This document shows, piece by piece, positions 8,694-21,455 of a stretch of DNA of 64,000 bases. A model generated the notes under the pieces. The model worked only from the letters and a program-made list of their open reading frames with translations, was not told the DNA's origin and ran no database searches. The stretch's first letter is position 1. Every line of letters begins with the position of its first letter. The stretch spans positions 310,001 through 374,000 of the forward strand of contig NZ_AP014938.1 in assembly GCF_001548235.1 (NCBI RefSeq), read 5' to 3'. The position numbers were made by a program, and so were the translations under genes. Source of the DNA: Rothia mucilaginosa (GTDB lineage: Bacteria > Actinomycetota > Actinomycetes > Actinomycetales > Micrococcaceae).

Positions 8694-10412
8694 TCAGCGC
8701 CCCTGCGGCACTTCTCGACCGGCGGCAAGCAACTCTCGGGCGTGCTCTCGCGCCGATTCTGATTGATCGTGCCCGGAGAGCATTCGCGCCAGTTCCACCA
8801 CGCGTTCCTCTTCGGAAAGTACCTTGACCTTTGAGAGGGACGCGTCATCGTTTTTCAGCACGAGGATGTGCTGGTCCGCGAAGGCGGCAACCTGCGGCAG
8901 GTGGGTGACCACCAGAACCTGCACGTGTCGGGCGAGCATGGCGAGGCGGCGACCGATTTCGATAGCGGCCTTACCGCCCACGCCGGAGTCCACCTCGTCG
9001 AAGATGAAGGTGGGTACGGGGTCCACTTCGGCAAGCACTACCTCCAGGGCGAGCATCACTCGGGAGAGCTCGCCGCCGGAGGCGCCCTTACCGAGCGGGC
9101 GCGGCACAGCGGTTCGGTGGGGCGCCAGCATGAAGGTCACGGTGTCTCGACCGTGTACCGAGAACTTTTCGGCTTCGGCAACTTCCACGACCAGGGAGGC
9201 GTTCGGCATGGCAAGAGCAGTGAGCTCCTCGCTGACGGCATCCGCCAGTTTCTGCGCGGCGGCACGGCGCAGGGCGGTCAGCTCTTCTGCCTGGGCGCCA
9301 AGTACCTTGCGTAGCTGTACCAGCTCGGTTTCCAGGGTTTCCTGTCGCTGCGGGTCATCCACCAGGGTTTCGAGGCGTGCGCTGGATTCTTCGGCCCATT
9401 CGAGGACCTCTGCAATGTCGGCACCGTACTTGCGGGTGAGGGTCGCCAGCTGGGCGCGGCGAGTCTGCACCTGCGCCAGACGTTCGGGGCCTTCAACATC
9501 CAGGGAGGCCATGTAGGAGGACAGATCCGAGGAGATATCGGTGGCAAGAATCAACAGTTCGTTGACGCGCGCGGCGAGGGAGGCAAGCTCTTCGTCAGCG
9601 TCTGCCTGCGCCTGTAGCGCGGAGCGGCTTGCATCGAGCAGGCTCATGACGCTCTGCTCGTCGCCGGTGGAGTATTCGCTACCGCTGAGCGCTGCGGAGG
9701 CGGTTGCCGACGCAATGCGTAGTGCCTCCACGTTCATGAGCTTCACCATTTCGGCTTTGAGCTCTTCTTCTTCGCCCGCCTGCGGGTTGACGGCGCTGAT
9801 TTCTTCGAGGGCACCCTGCAGGGTCTGCGCTTCGAGGGCTCGTGCGCGCGAGTTTTCGCGTACTTCCTTCAGCTCTGCGGCGGCGGCGCGGTATCGCTCG
9901 TAGTTTTCGCGGTACTTCTCCAGCAGGTTGGCGAGCTCTTCGCCGGCGTACAGGTCGAGGGACTGGCGCTGCTCTGCCGCTGATTTGAGGCGCAGCTGAT
10001 CGGACTGGCCGTGGACTGCAACAAGAGTCTGACCAATCTGAGACAGGGTTCCGATGGGTGCGGAGCAACCGCCGACGTGGGCGCGGGAGCGTCCCGAGGC
10101 GTTGACGGTGCGCGCCAGAAGCAGTTCGGAGGTCTGTTCGTCAATGTCTTCGGCGGTGCCGCCGGCTTCTTCGGCAAGCTCGAGGGCGCGGTGCCCGTGG
10201 GGCAGGCGAATCACTGCTTCGGCGAGGGCGCTCTTAGCACCGTTGCGCACGCTGGAGGCGTCGGATCGGGCGCCCAGGAGCATGCCGAGGGCGGTGACAA
10301 CCATGGTTTTACCTGCGCCGGTTTCGCCGGTCAGCACGGAGAATCCGGGTTCGAGGGGGAGCCTCGCATCGGTGATGATGCCGAGGTCTCGAATATGGAT
10401 TTCCTCAATCAC
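8694..10412 (-). CDS. recN: DNA repair protein RecN
   Basis: SMC-like ATPase that acts early at double-strand breaks. The Walker A motif GETGAGKTMVVTAL is near residue 29. A long coiled coil fills the middle (about 155-370). The ABC signature is seen as ASGGELSRVMLALEVVL, followed by FIFDEVDSGVGG. At 572 aa it has full length. It is 19 bp downstream of nadK, so the two are probably co-transcribed, as is common in Gram-positives. The stop codon lies in a hairpin formed with a downstream repeat cluster. Confidence 0.96.
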   Translation of the reverse strand: MIEEIHIRDLGIITDARLPLEPGFSVLTGETGAGKTMVVTALGMLLGARSDASSVRNGAKSALAEAVIRLPHGHRALELAEEAGGTAEDIDEQTSELLLARTVNASGRSRAHVGGCSAPIGTLSQIGQTLVAVHGQSDQLRLKSAAEQRQSLDLYAGEELANLLEKYRENYERYRAAAAELKEVRENSRARALEAQTLQGALEEISAVNPQAGEEEELKAEMVKLMNVEALRIASATASAALSGSEYSTGDEQSVMSLLDASRSALQAQADADEELASLAARVNELLILATDISSDLSSYMASLDVEGPERLAQVQTRRAQLATLTRKYGADIAEVLEWAEESSARLETLVDDPQRQETLETELVQLRKVLGAQAEELTALRRAAAQKLADAVSEELTALAMPNASLVVEVAEAEKFSVHGRDTVTFMLAPHRTAVPRPLGKGASGGELSRVMLALEVVLAEVDPVPTFIFDEVDSGVGGKAAIEIGRRLAMLARHVQVLVVTHLPQVAAFADQHILVLKNDDASLSKVKVLSEEERVVELARMLSGHDQSESAREHARELLAAGREVPQGR

Positions 10413-10431
10413 GAACGTTCATTCCTTTTCT

Positions 10432-11469
10432 TTAGTGCTTCTCGGTGTCCTGCGGGCCGCGCCAGCCACGGATCGGAAGCTCAAATTTACGCACCAGTCG
10501 CTCTGAGAAGGGAGCCGGGTGGATACGGGCGAGCAGCACCGACTTTTCGGAGCGTCGCACCTCAATACGGGATCCGGGGTCCAGCTCCACGGTTCGGCGG
10601 CCATCGCACCAGAGCACGCCGGAGGCACCGTTTCCGGGCATCATTTCTACCGCCAGGGTGGAGGTTGGCGCTGCTACCAGCGGGCGCGCGAAGAGCGCGT
10701 GAGCCGAGAGCGGCACCATGAGAATTGCTTCAACTTCGGGCCAGACGACCGGGCCACCGCCGGAGAAAGCGTAGGCGGTCGAGCCGGTGGGGGTTCCCAT
10801 GACCACGCCGTCGCAGCCAAAGCTGCTGAGCGGGCGGCAGTCCACCTCGATAATGACTTCAATCATTTTTTCGCGGTTGCCCTTTTCGACACTGGCTTCG
10901 TTCAGCGCCCAGTCGCTGTGCACGCGCTTGCCGTCGTTCCAGACTTCCACATCAATTGCCATGCGTTCTTCAACGGTGTATTCGTTGTTGACGATGCAGC
11001 GAACGGTTTCGGTCAGGTCGCTCTCTTCAGATTCGGCGAGGAATCCGACGTGTCCCAGGTTCACGCCAATGAGCGGAACGCTGGTTCGGCGTACCATTTC
11101 TGCGGCGCGAAGAATCGAACCGTCACCGCCGAGCACCACGCCGAGTTCAATATCGATGAGCGCTACAGATTCGTGGACGACCTGCACGGGGACGGGCTCG
11201 TCCCAGTTTTCGCTCAGGGTCTCCAGATCGGAGCGAGTCATGACGGGTGCGAGTCCCGCTTCGTAGAGCTGGGTGCATGCCTGTCGGGCGGCATCTCGTG
11301 CTTCTTTGCGCCCCACGTGGGCGAAGACGAGAATCTTACGGTGACGCTGCCCTACCGAGTCTTCGGAACCATAACGATCAGGCTCATGGCGTTCGGAACC
11401 ATAACGCGCACCTGCGGCAGCCACCTGTGCGGTTGCCTCCTGCGGTGCGTGGCTTTCGTGTTCTGCCAT
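10432..11469 (-). CDS. nadK: NAD kinase
   Basis: Phosphorylates NAD to NADP, controlling the NADPH supply. The GGDGS motif appears in VVLGGDGSILRAAEMV. The NE/D motif is in ALNEASVEKGNR, and the glycine-rich GTPTGSTAYAFSGGGPV stretch is present. The first 44 residues are a non-conserved extension with a small internal repeat (RYGSE twice), so the protein is 345 aa rather than about 300. The ATG at 11469 has GGGAGAGAG upstream. It forms a unit with recN. Confidence 0.95.
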   Translation of the reverse strand: MAEHESHAPQEATAQVAAAGARYGSERHEPDRYGSEDSVGQRHRKILVFAHVGRKEARDAARQACTQLYEAGLAPVMTRSDLETLSENWDEPVPVQVVHESVALIDIELGVVLGGDGSILRAAEMVRRTSVPLIGVNLGHVGFLAESEESDLTETVRCIVNNEYTVEERMAIDVEVWNDGKRVHSDWALNEASVEKGNREKMIEVIIEVDCRPLSSFGCDGVVMGTPTGSTAYAFSGGGPVVWPEVEAILMVPLSAHALFARPLVAAPTSTLAVEMMPGNGASGVLWCDGRRTVELDPGSRIEVRRSEKSVLLARIHPAPFSERLVRKFELPIRGWRGPQDTEKH

Positions 11470-11639
11470 AACGACTCTCTCCCATCGGGTGTTGAGATGG
11501 TGTATCTACACCTATCATACCGAATATGTTCTCGAAAATTTCCCAAAGCACCATATTTTTAGAAAATTATTTCGAATAGCGTACAGCTGGGTCTCTCTAA
11601 AATACCCATGACTATAGCGCCAGTGAATAGCACGACAGC

Positions 11640-11691
11640 CTGAGAATACCCCGTCCTCAACGCGTCCTGCGTTACCGGGCGGGTTTCTCAG
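11640..11691 (-). terminator. Inverted repeat after tlyA
   Basis: CTGAGAA and TTCTCAG arms (11640-11646, 11685-11691) extend inward through imperfect GC pairs and an ACGC/GCGT inner stem. There is no good U-tract on the minus strand, so terminator function is uncertain. The rest of 11470-11639 must contain the nadK-recN promoter and has no gene. Confidence 0.45.
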
Positions 11692-11704
11692 ACTGCCTGA
11701 GCAC

Positions 11705-11758
11705 TATTTATTTTCGACACCATATCTATTTTCGGCACCGTGTTTATTTTTGACACCA
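11705..11758. repeat. Three 18-bp tandem repeats spanning the tlyA stop codon
   Basis: Read on the minus strand the units are TGGTGTCAAAAATAAACA, CGGTGCCGAAAATAGATA and TGGTGTCGAAAATAAATA. The first unit encodes the last four TlyA residues plus the TAA stop. Because the period is a multiple of three, the second and third units carry TAG and TAA in the same frame. First and third units match at 16 of 18 positions. Confidence 0.9.
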
Positions 11759-12472
11759 GAGGAAGTACTCTACGTTGCCGTCCTGTCCGGGGAGCGGGCT
11801 GGGTTCCATACCCATCACGCGCAATCCGTGGCTTACCGCAGATGCCTGGACTTTTTCCACTGCTTCACGGCGGGCGGATTCTTCGTGCACCACTCCCCCG
11901 CGTCCGATGCGGTGCTTGCCGACCTCGAATTGCGGCTTGACCATGAGCACCAGGTCGCCGCCGGTTTCGGTTGCGTTCGCTAGCGCCTCCATGACCAGGG
12001 TCAGCGAGATGAACGAGAGGTCAGAAACCGTCAGTTCGACCTGCCTACCAATGTCTTCGGGCTTCATGTAGCGAACGTTGAGCCCTTCGTACACGCCAAC
12101 TCGCGGTTCTTCGCGTAGCGTGTCCACGAGCTGCCCGTGTCCCACATCAACGGCGGCTACGTGGGCGGCTCCTCGACGAAGCAGCACGTCGGTAAAGCCT
12201 CCGGTGGATGCTCCCGCGTCCAGGCAACGCTTGCCCTCCACCTCAATATCGGGGAACGCGTCGAGGGCACCGGCGAGTTTGTGCCCTGCGCGGCTGACGT
12301 ATTCGGTCAGCTCGCTCTGGCGCACGTAGAGGGTGTCCTCGGGACCTACGAGCATGGACGCTTTGCGTGCAACTTTGCCGTTGACTTGCACGTCTCCTGC
12401 CGCAATGAGTTTTGCGGCTAGGGTTCGGGAGCTCACGAATCCAGCTTCAACCAGGTATTTATCGAGGCGCAC
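11744..12472 (-). CDS. tlyA: TlyA-family 16S/23S rRNA 2'-O-methyltransferase (hemolysin-like)
   Basis: In mycobacteria TlyA methylates 16S C1409 and 23S C1920, which affects capreomycin susceptibility; that function is inferred here from family. An N-terminal S4 domain starts at RLDKYLVEAGFVSSRTLAAK. An FtsJ/RrmJ-type methyltransferase domain follows, with the SAM motif GASTGGFTDVLLRRGA. The start is GTG at 12472 with AAGGA upstream. At 242 aa the length is typical. The neighbours nadK and recN are the classic context. The C-terminus (LWCQK) is the template of the tandem repeat at 11705-11758. Confidence 0.93.
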   Translation of the reverse strand: MRLDKYLVEAGFVSSRTLAAKLIAAGDVQVNGKVARKASMLVGPEDTLYVRQSELTEYVSRAGHKLAGALDAFPDIEVEGKRCLDAGASTGGFTDVLLRRGAAHVAAVDVGHGQLVDTLREEPRVGVYEGLNVRYMKPEDIGRQVELTVSDLSFISLTLVMEALANATETGGDLVLMVKPQFEVGKHRIGRGGVVHEESARREAVEKVQASAVSHGLRVMGMEPSPLPGQDGNVEYFLWCQK

Positions 12473-12560
12473 AGTGTCCTTGTCTTCTTTCTCTCGTCTG
12501 GTGACGGGTTATCTAGTGCCCCCTCAGAGCATCGCTGTTCTGAGGGTTCACCGCCGCGAA

Positions 12561-12728
12561 CTAGGAGAGGTTTTCGAGGTCCTTCTCCAGTTGCTCACTC
12601 ATCGTTTCGAGGCGCTTGACGCGCTCTACGGGGTCCATGGCGAGGGTCGCCGCCAGCTGACGCTCAAATTCTGCGTCAAGCTCAGTGTTTTCCTCTGCCG
12701 TGCTGTTAGTCTCCGGTTCTTTAGGCAC
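12561..12728 (-). CDS. Small conserved-context hypothetical protein (55 aa)
   Basis: I do not recognise a family. A GTG start at 12728 overlaps the stop of the HAD phosphatase gene by 8 bp and has AGGGGA upstream, suggesting translational coupling. An upstream start at 12758 would also be in frame but lies deeper in the preceding gene. The product is acidic. Its C-terminal half (residues about 28-55) looks like an amphipathic helix ending in LETMSEQLEKDLENLS. Its place between the phosphatase and tlyA is the same as that of short ORFs seen in related genomes. Confidence 0.6.
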   Translation of the reverse strand: MPKEPETNSTAEENTELDAEFERQLAATLAMDPVERVKRLETMSEQLEKDLENLS

Positions 12729-13758
12729 CGGGAATCCCCTGGATGTTGGGGCGTGCACCCTGTTCGGGGTTTGCTGCCCACCATGCCGCGCAGGCTACAC
12801 GCCATGCTTCGGCTTCGCTCTCGCTGCCCGCGAATGCTTCGACATCTTCATTCTCGGGGCCGGTCAGGCTGAGGTTTTCACCGCGAACTCGTGCCTGCCA
12901 GGTGGGGCCGGTTGCGATGACTTCGTCGCCTTCGTAGAGCACCTCAATTTCAGGGTAGGGTGCAAAGAAGTCCTCGAGGGTGCGCAGAATATAGGTCGGA
13001 CGCTGGTTCGGCACGGCCTCGATGACGTCCTGGTAGGTCTGTACGCCGGTGAGGACGAGGGCGCCGTCCATCTTTGCATTGTTGGCGCCGAGAATGTCGG
13101 TGTCCAGGCGGTCGCCCACGATGACGGGGCGGCTGGAGTTCACAGCCTGAGCTGCGGTGTGGAAGATGGGCGCTTCGGGCTTGCCCGCGACGAGCGGAGT
13201 GCAGCGGGTTGCGCTTGCCACGGCTGCTACGAGGGTGCCGTTACCGGGTGCCTGGCCTCGTTCCTTGGGGATGCTCTGGTCGGTGTTGGTTGCAATCCAG
13301 AGGATGTCGGGGTTTGCGAGGGTGTAGGCGGCTTCCGCAAGGTCTTCCCAGCCGATCTTGGGGTCGAATCCCTGAATGACGGCTACGGGGCCTTCTTCTT
13401 CCTTGCGTACGGTTTCGAGGCCTACTGCACGAACGCAATCGGCAAGTGCTTCGGTGCCGGTGATGAGTACCTTGGAGCCTGCGGGTACATGCTGTGCGAG
13501 CAGTGCGGCACCTGCCTGTGCGGAGCTGACGACGCGTTCTGCTCGGGTGTGCACACCCAGTTCACGCAGGTGCTCTGCTACAGATTCTACGGAGCGCGAG
13601 GCGTTGTTGGTAACGAAGATAACCGGTACGTTGAGTTCTTCTTCGGCGCGGTTGAGCGCTTCGGGTGCACCTTCGATAGCGAAGGGGCCTGCATAGACTA
13701 CGCCGTCCAGATCGGAGAGGAGGGCATCGTAGCGGGATAGGAGTGCGTTCGTGGTCAT
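12721..13758 (-). CDS. HAD-superfamily sugar/nucleotide phosphatase, NagD-like
   Basis: Belongs to the NagD/p-nitrophenyl phosphatase branch of HAD hydrolases. The nucleophile motif is at the N-terminus (LLSDLDGVVYAG). The Thr motif is FVTNNAS, and the C-terminal acidic motif is VIVGDRLDTDILGANNA. I chose the ATG at 13758, which has GAGAGGAA six bases upstream. A longer frame reaching 13899 would read back across the terminator of the preceding gene and has no ribosome binding site. The last about 50 residues form an extra tail. Substrate unknown; 345 aa. Confidence 0.85.
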   Translation of the reverse strand: MTTNALLSRYDALLSDLDGVVYAGPFAIEGAPEALNRAEEELNVPVIFVTNNASRSVESVAEHLRELGVHTRAERVVSSAQAGAALLAQHVPAGSKVLITGTEALADCVRAVGLETVRKEEEGPVAVIQGFDPKIGWEDLAEAAYTLANPDILWIATNTDQSIPKERGQAPGNGTLVAAVASATRCTPLVAGKPEAPIFHTAAQAVNSSRPVIVGDRLDTDILGANNAKMDGALVLTGVQTYQDVIEAVPNQRPTYILRTLEDFFAPYPEIEVLYEGDEVIATGPTWQARVRGENLSLTGPENEDVEAFAGSESEAEAWRVACAAWWAANPEQGARPNIQGIPGA

Positions 13759-13847
13759 AGAGTGTTCCTCTCGGGGTCTCTGGCGGTTGTCGCTATTAAT
13801 CGTACCTGTTAGACACTCTAGCGTTGGTGCCTTCGGGCGATTATATG

Positions 13848-13895
13848 AAAAACCGCTGGACGCTCTCCCCTGCTTGGGTGCGGCGTCCAGCGGTT
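13848..13895 (-). terminator. Terminator of the TPR-like gene
   Basis: Perfect 13-bp arms AACCGCTGGACGC (13851-13863) and its complement (13883-13895) are followed on the minus strand by a TTTTT run. It lies about 50 bp after the stop codon at 13947. Confidence 0.85.
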
Positions 13896-13946
13896 TCACG
13901 CTGACACGTAGGTCAAGTATTCAGAATTCTTAGATTCGCTGCAGTC

Positions 13947-15083
13947 TTATTCTGCGGAGTTTTCTTCTGCTTCTTCAGGCTTGGGTGCTTCGGTCTTAGG
14001 CGCTTCGGTCTTCTCGTCCTCAGCTACTTCGTCCTGGGTTTCGCTTGCTTCCTCTTCTGCGGAAGCTTCAGCAGTCTCTTCCGCTTCGTCTGCAGTCTCA
14101 GTGAGTTCTACGGACTTCTCTTCCTGTTCGAAGAGGCCTGCTTCACCGAAGATGTCGAAGATTTCGGGTTCTGCGAAGTTGCCCTGGCCCAGTGCTGCTT
14201 CTGCCATGAAGGCGAGGCGTGCCCAGCGTTCTGCTTCCTGGTTGCGGCCTGCGTTAGCCAGCGCGTCGGAGTATGCGCTGAACAGGCGGGGGCTGTACTC
14301 GAAGGCGCGCTTGGGGTTCAGCTGAGGAATCTGCAGTGCTACGACAGCCTCAGACTTCTTGCCCTGATCGCTGAGGATACCGGATTCAACGATGGCGAGC
14401 TCTACGCGCACGTTGGCGGGCAGTTCTTCCTTCTTGAATTCTGCAATCATTTCCATTGCCTTGGGCAGGCGGCCGAGTGCACGCTCGCAGTCCACCAGCA
14501 GTGCTAGGTGGTCTACGGAGCCGCTGATACGGCGGTGGGTGCGCAGTTCGCGCAGTGCCAGTTCGAAGTCTTCTGCCACGTATGCGGCGACGCCAACAGC
14601 TTCGCGTACTGCGGCAATACGACCCGCGCTGCGGGATGCGGCAACGGCGTGTTCCAGCGCGAATTCGGGGTCGATGTCGAGGTAGCGACCTGCCATGGCG
14701 AGGTGCTTTGCGACGGTTTCTGCGTTGCGCGGTTCTAGGGCGCGCAGCTGACGGAAGGTTGCACCGTCCAGCTCACGGCCGGTGATGTCGTCGTCAATTT
14801 CCGGTGCCTTGGGCTTTGCAGGACGGTAGCCTGCACGGCCACCGATGCTGCGTACTTCTTCGCGAGGTGCTTCAGCCTCGGGACCGTTGGAGCGAGGTGC
14901 CTTGGAACGGGAGTCGGAGCGACGACCGTCGAACTTCTTGCCTCCGCGGTCGTTACGTTTGAAACCGCCCTTGCCGCCAAAGTTCTTGCCGCCCTTCTTG
15001 GAGCGGAAGTCCTTTCCTCCGCTGTTCTTGCGGTGCTGGCGGGGGCCGGAGCCGTTAGACTCGTGACGGGGGGTCTCAGACAT
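13947..15083 (-). CDS. TPR-like helical protein with basic N-terminus and acidic C-terminus
   Basis: No enzymatic motif is visible. Residues 1-75 are rich in Gly, Arg, Lys and Ser (KSGGKNFGG-type words). Residues about 90-290 are alanine- and leucine-rich helices spaced like tetratricopeptide repeats (for example ALEHAVAASRSAGRIAAVRE and LFSAYSDALANAGRNQEAER). The last 70 are very acidic (Glu/Ala). This polar layout suggests a scaffold or nucleic-acid-associated protein, but that is inference. The ATG at 15083 has AAGGAG upstream; a longer in-frame extension to 15164 lacks one. It ends in a strong terminator and is probably monocistronic. Confidence 0.7.
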   Translation of the reverse strand: MSETPRHESNGSGPRQHRKNSGGKDFRSKKGGKNFGGKGGFKRNDRGGKKFDGRRSDSRSKAPRSNGPEAEAPREEVRSIGGRAGYRPAKPKAPEIDDDITGRELDGATFRQLRALEPRNAETVAKHLAMAGRYLDIDPEFALEHAVAASRSAGRIAAVREAVGVAAYVAEDFELALRELRTHRRISGSVDHLALLVDCERALGRLPKAMEMIAEFKKEELPANVRVELAIVESGILSDQGKKSEAVVALQIPQLNPKRAFEYSPRLFSAYSDALANAGRNQEAERWARLAFMAEAALGQGNFAEPEIFDIFGEAGLFEQEEKSVELTETADEAEETAEASAEEEASETQDEVAEDEKTEAPKTEAPKPEEAEENSAE

Positions 15084-15275
15084 GAATCTCCTTGGGAGGT
15101 ATCCGCCAGTGTGGGCGGGTAGGGTATGCAGTCGATTCGGGCGAACCGCTGCCTGAGGCATCAACTCTATGAGGGGTGCTTTAGATACACCCGCTAATGC
15201 CTAAACATAAGCCATACCATTTTAGTATAGAGAGCACCTTCCGTGCACCCGTACTGATGGGATGTTAAAGACAAA

Positions 15276-15332
15276 TGGGGAGGCCGTTAGGTCTCCCCAA
15301 ACAAAAATAGCCCCGGCGAAGCCGGGGCTATT
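15276..15332 (-). terminator. Tandem terminators of the rRNA operon
   Basis: Two hairpins follow 5S. The first has 12-bp arms (15306-15317 with 15321-15332), a GAA loop and a TTTTTGT tail. The second (15276-15282 with 15293-15299) has TGGGGAG-type arms and the tail ATTTGTCTTT. Tandem terminators fit the heavy transcription of an rrn operon. Confidence 0.85.
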
Positions 15333-15342
15333 GAATAATAAA

Positions 15343-15459
15343 GCGGCGATGACCTACTCTCCCACACCCACAAAAGTGCAGTACCATCGGCGCAAAGAGT
15401 CTTAGCTTCTGGGTTCGGAATGGAACCAGGCGTTTCCCTCTTGCTATAATCACCGCAAA
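15343..15459 (-). rRNA. rrf: 5S ribosomal RNA
   Basis: The minus strand carries the 5S pattern including GGTTCCATTCCGAACCCAGA and the closing AGTAGGTCATCGCCGC region. It lies about 60 bp after 23S. Ends are estimated to within a few bases. Confidence 0.95.
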
Positions 15460-15519
15460 CCTACGGGATTGTTATCCAAAAACCATACAGTGAACGCAAA
15501 CAACAAAACACTTCTTGAA

Positions 15520-20447
<4,928 letters not shown>

Positions 20448-20735
20448 AATAGAAAAGCTTGATAATCTGATCTCAAACAGCGAATCACACACGGGGGTGC
20501 GTGACTCAAGCTGACTAAATTTGAAACCATTTGATGATTATCAAATATCAATAAATATTTGGTATTAGTTTCAGTTTCCATCACCATTCGGTGATTTTAT
20601 TGAACAAAGCACACTATTGAGTTCTCAAGCAACACACCGATTCAACACCTCAACTTACTCTATTTGAGAAGTCTTACCGTTGAACGGTCATTCATGTTTT
20701 TTCATCGCTACCGCGTTCCCGCGGCAACCCAATCA

Positions 20736-20764
20736 ACTATACCAGCGTTTCGTTTGCCATGCAA
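20736..20764 (-). promoter_or_regulatory. rRNA promoter, proximal
   Basis: Minus strand TTGCAT (20759-20764), 17-bp spacer, TATAGT (20736-20741). It is about 290 bp upstream of the mature 16S end. Confidence 0.65.
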
Positions 20765-20956
20765 ATCCGTTTTCCGTGATTCACACCACAAAGTTTCTTT
20801 CCTAAACTCTTCCATTATCACCAATCAGGCGACCCGGATTTCCTTCAAGCAAGAAACCAAAACACTATACAATTGAAAGTCATTCAACCGCTTCTGACTA
20901 GGAGAAACACCGAAGAAGTTCTTCGTTTTTTCCTCCTCGCCGCGGCGACTCATACA

Positions 20957-20985
20957 ACTATACAGATGCCGAAATGGGTCTGCAA
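20957..20985 (-). promoter_or_regulatory. rRNA promoter, distal
   Basis: Minus strand TTGCAG (20980-20985), 17-bp spacer, TATAGT (20957-20962). A further TATAGT at 20864-20869 between the two has only a poor -35, so a third promoter is possible but weaker. Confidence 0.65.
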
Positions 20986-21184
20986 CCCGAAATAGGGTGA
21001 AGTAGACCACAAACAAGGCCTTGAAAGAGTCTCAGATACCCTTCCAGACACCAAAATACCTAGTCAGGGCGTTTTATGGGTGGTAAAAAATCTTTAAAAA
21101 CTTCCAAAAAACCTCAAAAATCTGCGAATTTCCCTCCCTGAAGGCCGCTGGAGCCCGAAAACAGAGACGCAAGGTGCCCCAAAG

Positions 21185-21266
21185 CCCCCGTAAACAAAGG
21201 CCCTCGTAAACAAAGACAGGCACAGAACCAGGTGGCAGGTGGCAGGTGGCAGGTGGCAGGTGGCAG
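21185..21266. repeat. Adjacent 16-bp and 7-bp tandem repeats
   Basis: Two 16-bp units CCCCCGTAAACAAAGG and CCCTCGTAAACAAAGA (21185-21216) are followed after 13 bp by five perfect copies of AGGTGGC (21230-21264). They lie in the intergenic space downstream of tyrS. Confidence 0.9.
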
Positions 21267-21281
21267 CAGAACGATACAAGA

Positions 21282-21308
21282 AGAGCCCCTTCCTAACGGA
21301 GGGGCTCT
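21282..21308 (-). terminator. Hairpin downstream of tyrS
   Basis: Nine-base arms AGAGCCCCT (21282-21290) and AGGGGCTCT (21300-21308). The minus-strand tail is TCTTCTTG. It may act as a backup terminator separating tyrS from the rrn promoters. Confidence 0.55.
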
Positions 21309-21310
21309 GT

Positions 21311-21404
21311 GTATATAGGGAACGTATAGAGGGAACAGAAAAGGAGGGGCACTCCCCCACCGAACATTCAGTACCGAACACCCAGTACTCAACGCTCAGC
21401 AGAG
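21311..21404. repeat. 13-bp and 14-bp tandem repeats
   Basis: GTATATAGGGAAC and GTATAGAGGGAAC sit head to tail at 21311-21336. Three degenerate 14-bp units follow at 21363-21404: AACATTCAGTACCG, AACACCCAGTACTC and AACGCTCAGCAGAG. Confidence 0.8.
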
Positions 21405-21422
21405 AAGAGCCCCTCCCCTTTC
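21338..21422 (-). terminator. Terminator of tyrS (long loop)
   Basis: GAAAGGGGAGGGGC (minus strand, 21409-21422) can pair with GCCCCTCCTTTTC (21338-21350). TTTTCTGTT lies at the foot of the stem, about 34 bp after the stop codon. The loop of nearly 60 nt contains the 14-bp repeats. Confidence 0.5.
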
Positions 21423-21455
21423 TATATGTATCGAGAAGACTAGATTAGCGCTGTA

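Larger units (their letters stand above)
20448..21455 (-). promoter_or_regulatory. rRNA leader and promoter region, plus tyrS 3' region
   Basis: About 1 kb without a credible gene. From the 16S side: a leader with the conserved TTGCTTGAGAACTCAATAGTG element (20612-20632); three candidate promoters with TATAGT -10 boxes (20736-20764, 20864-20869, 20957-20985); then, beyond 21180, a repeat-rich stretch and the tyrS terminators. Confidence 0.7.

Noticed and set aside
13759..13899. N-terminal extension of the HAD phosphatase frame
   Set aside because: It would translate the terminator of the upstream gene; the internal ATG at 13758 has a good ribosome binding site.
21230..21266. CRISPR-like array
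   Set aside because: The repeats are 7 bp with no spacers, so it is a simple tandem repeat; no cas genes are present.
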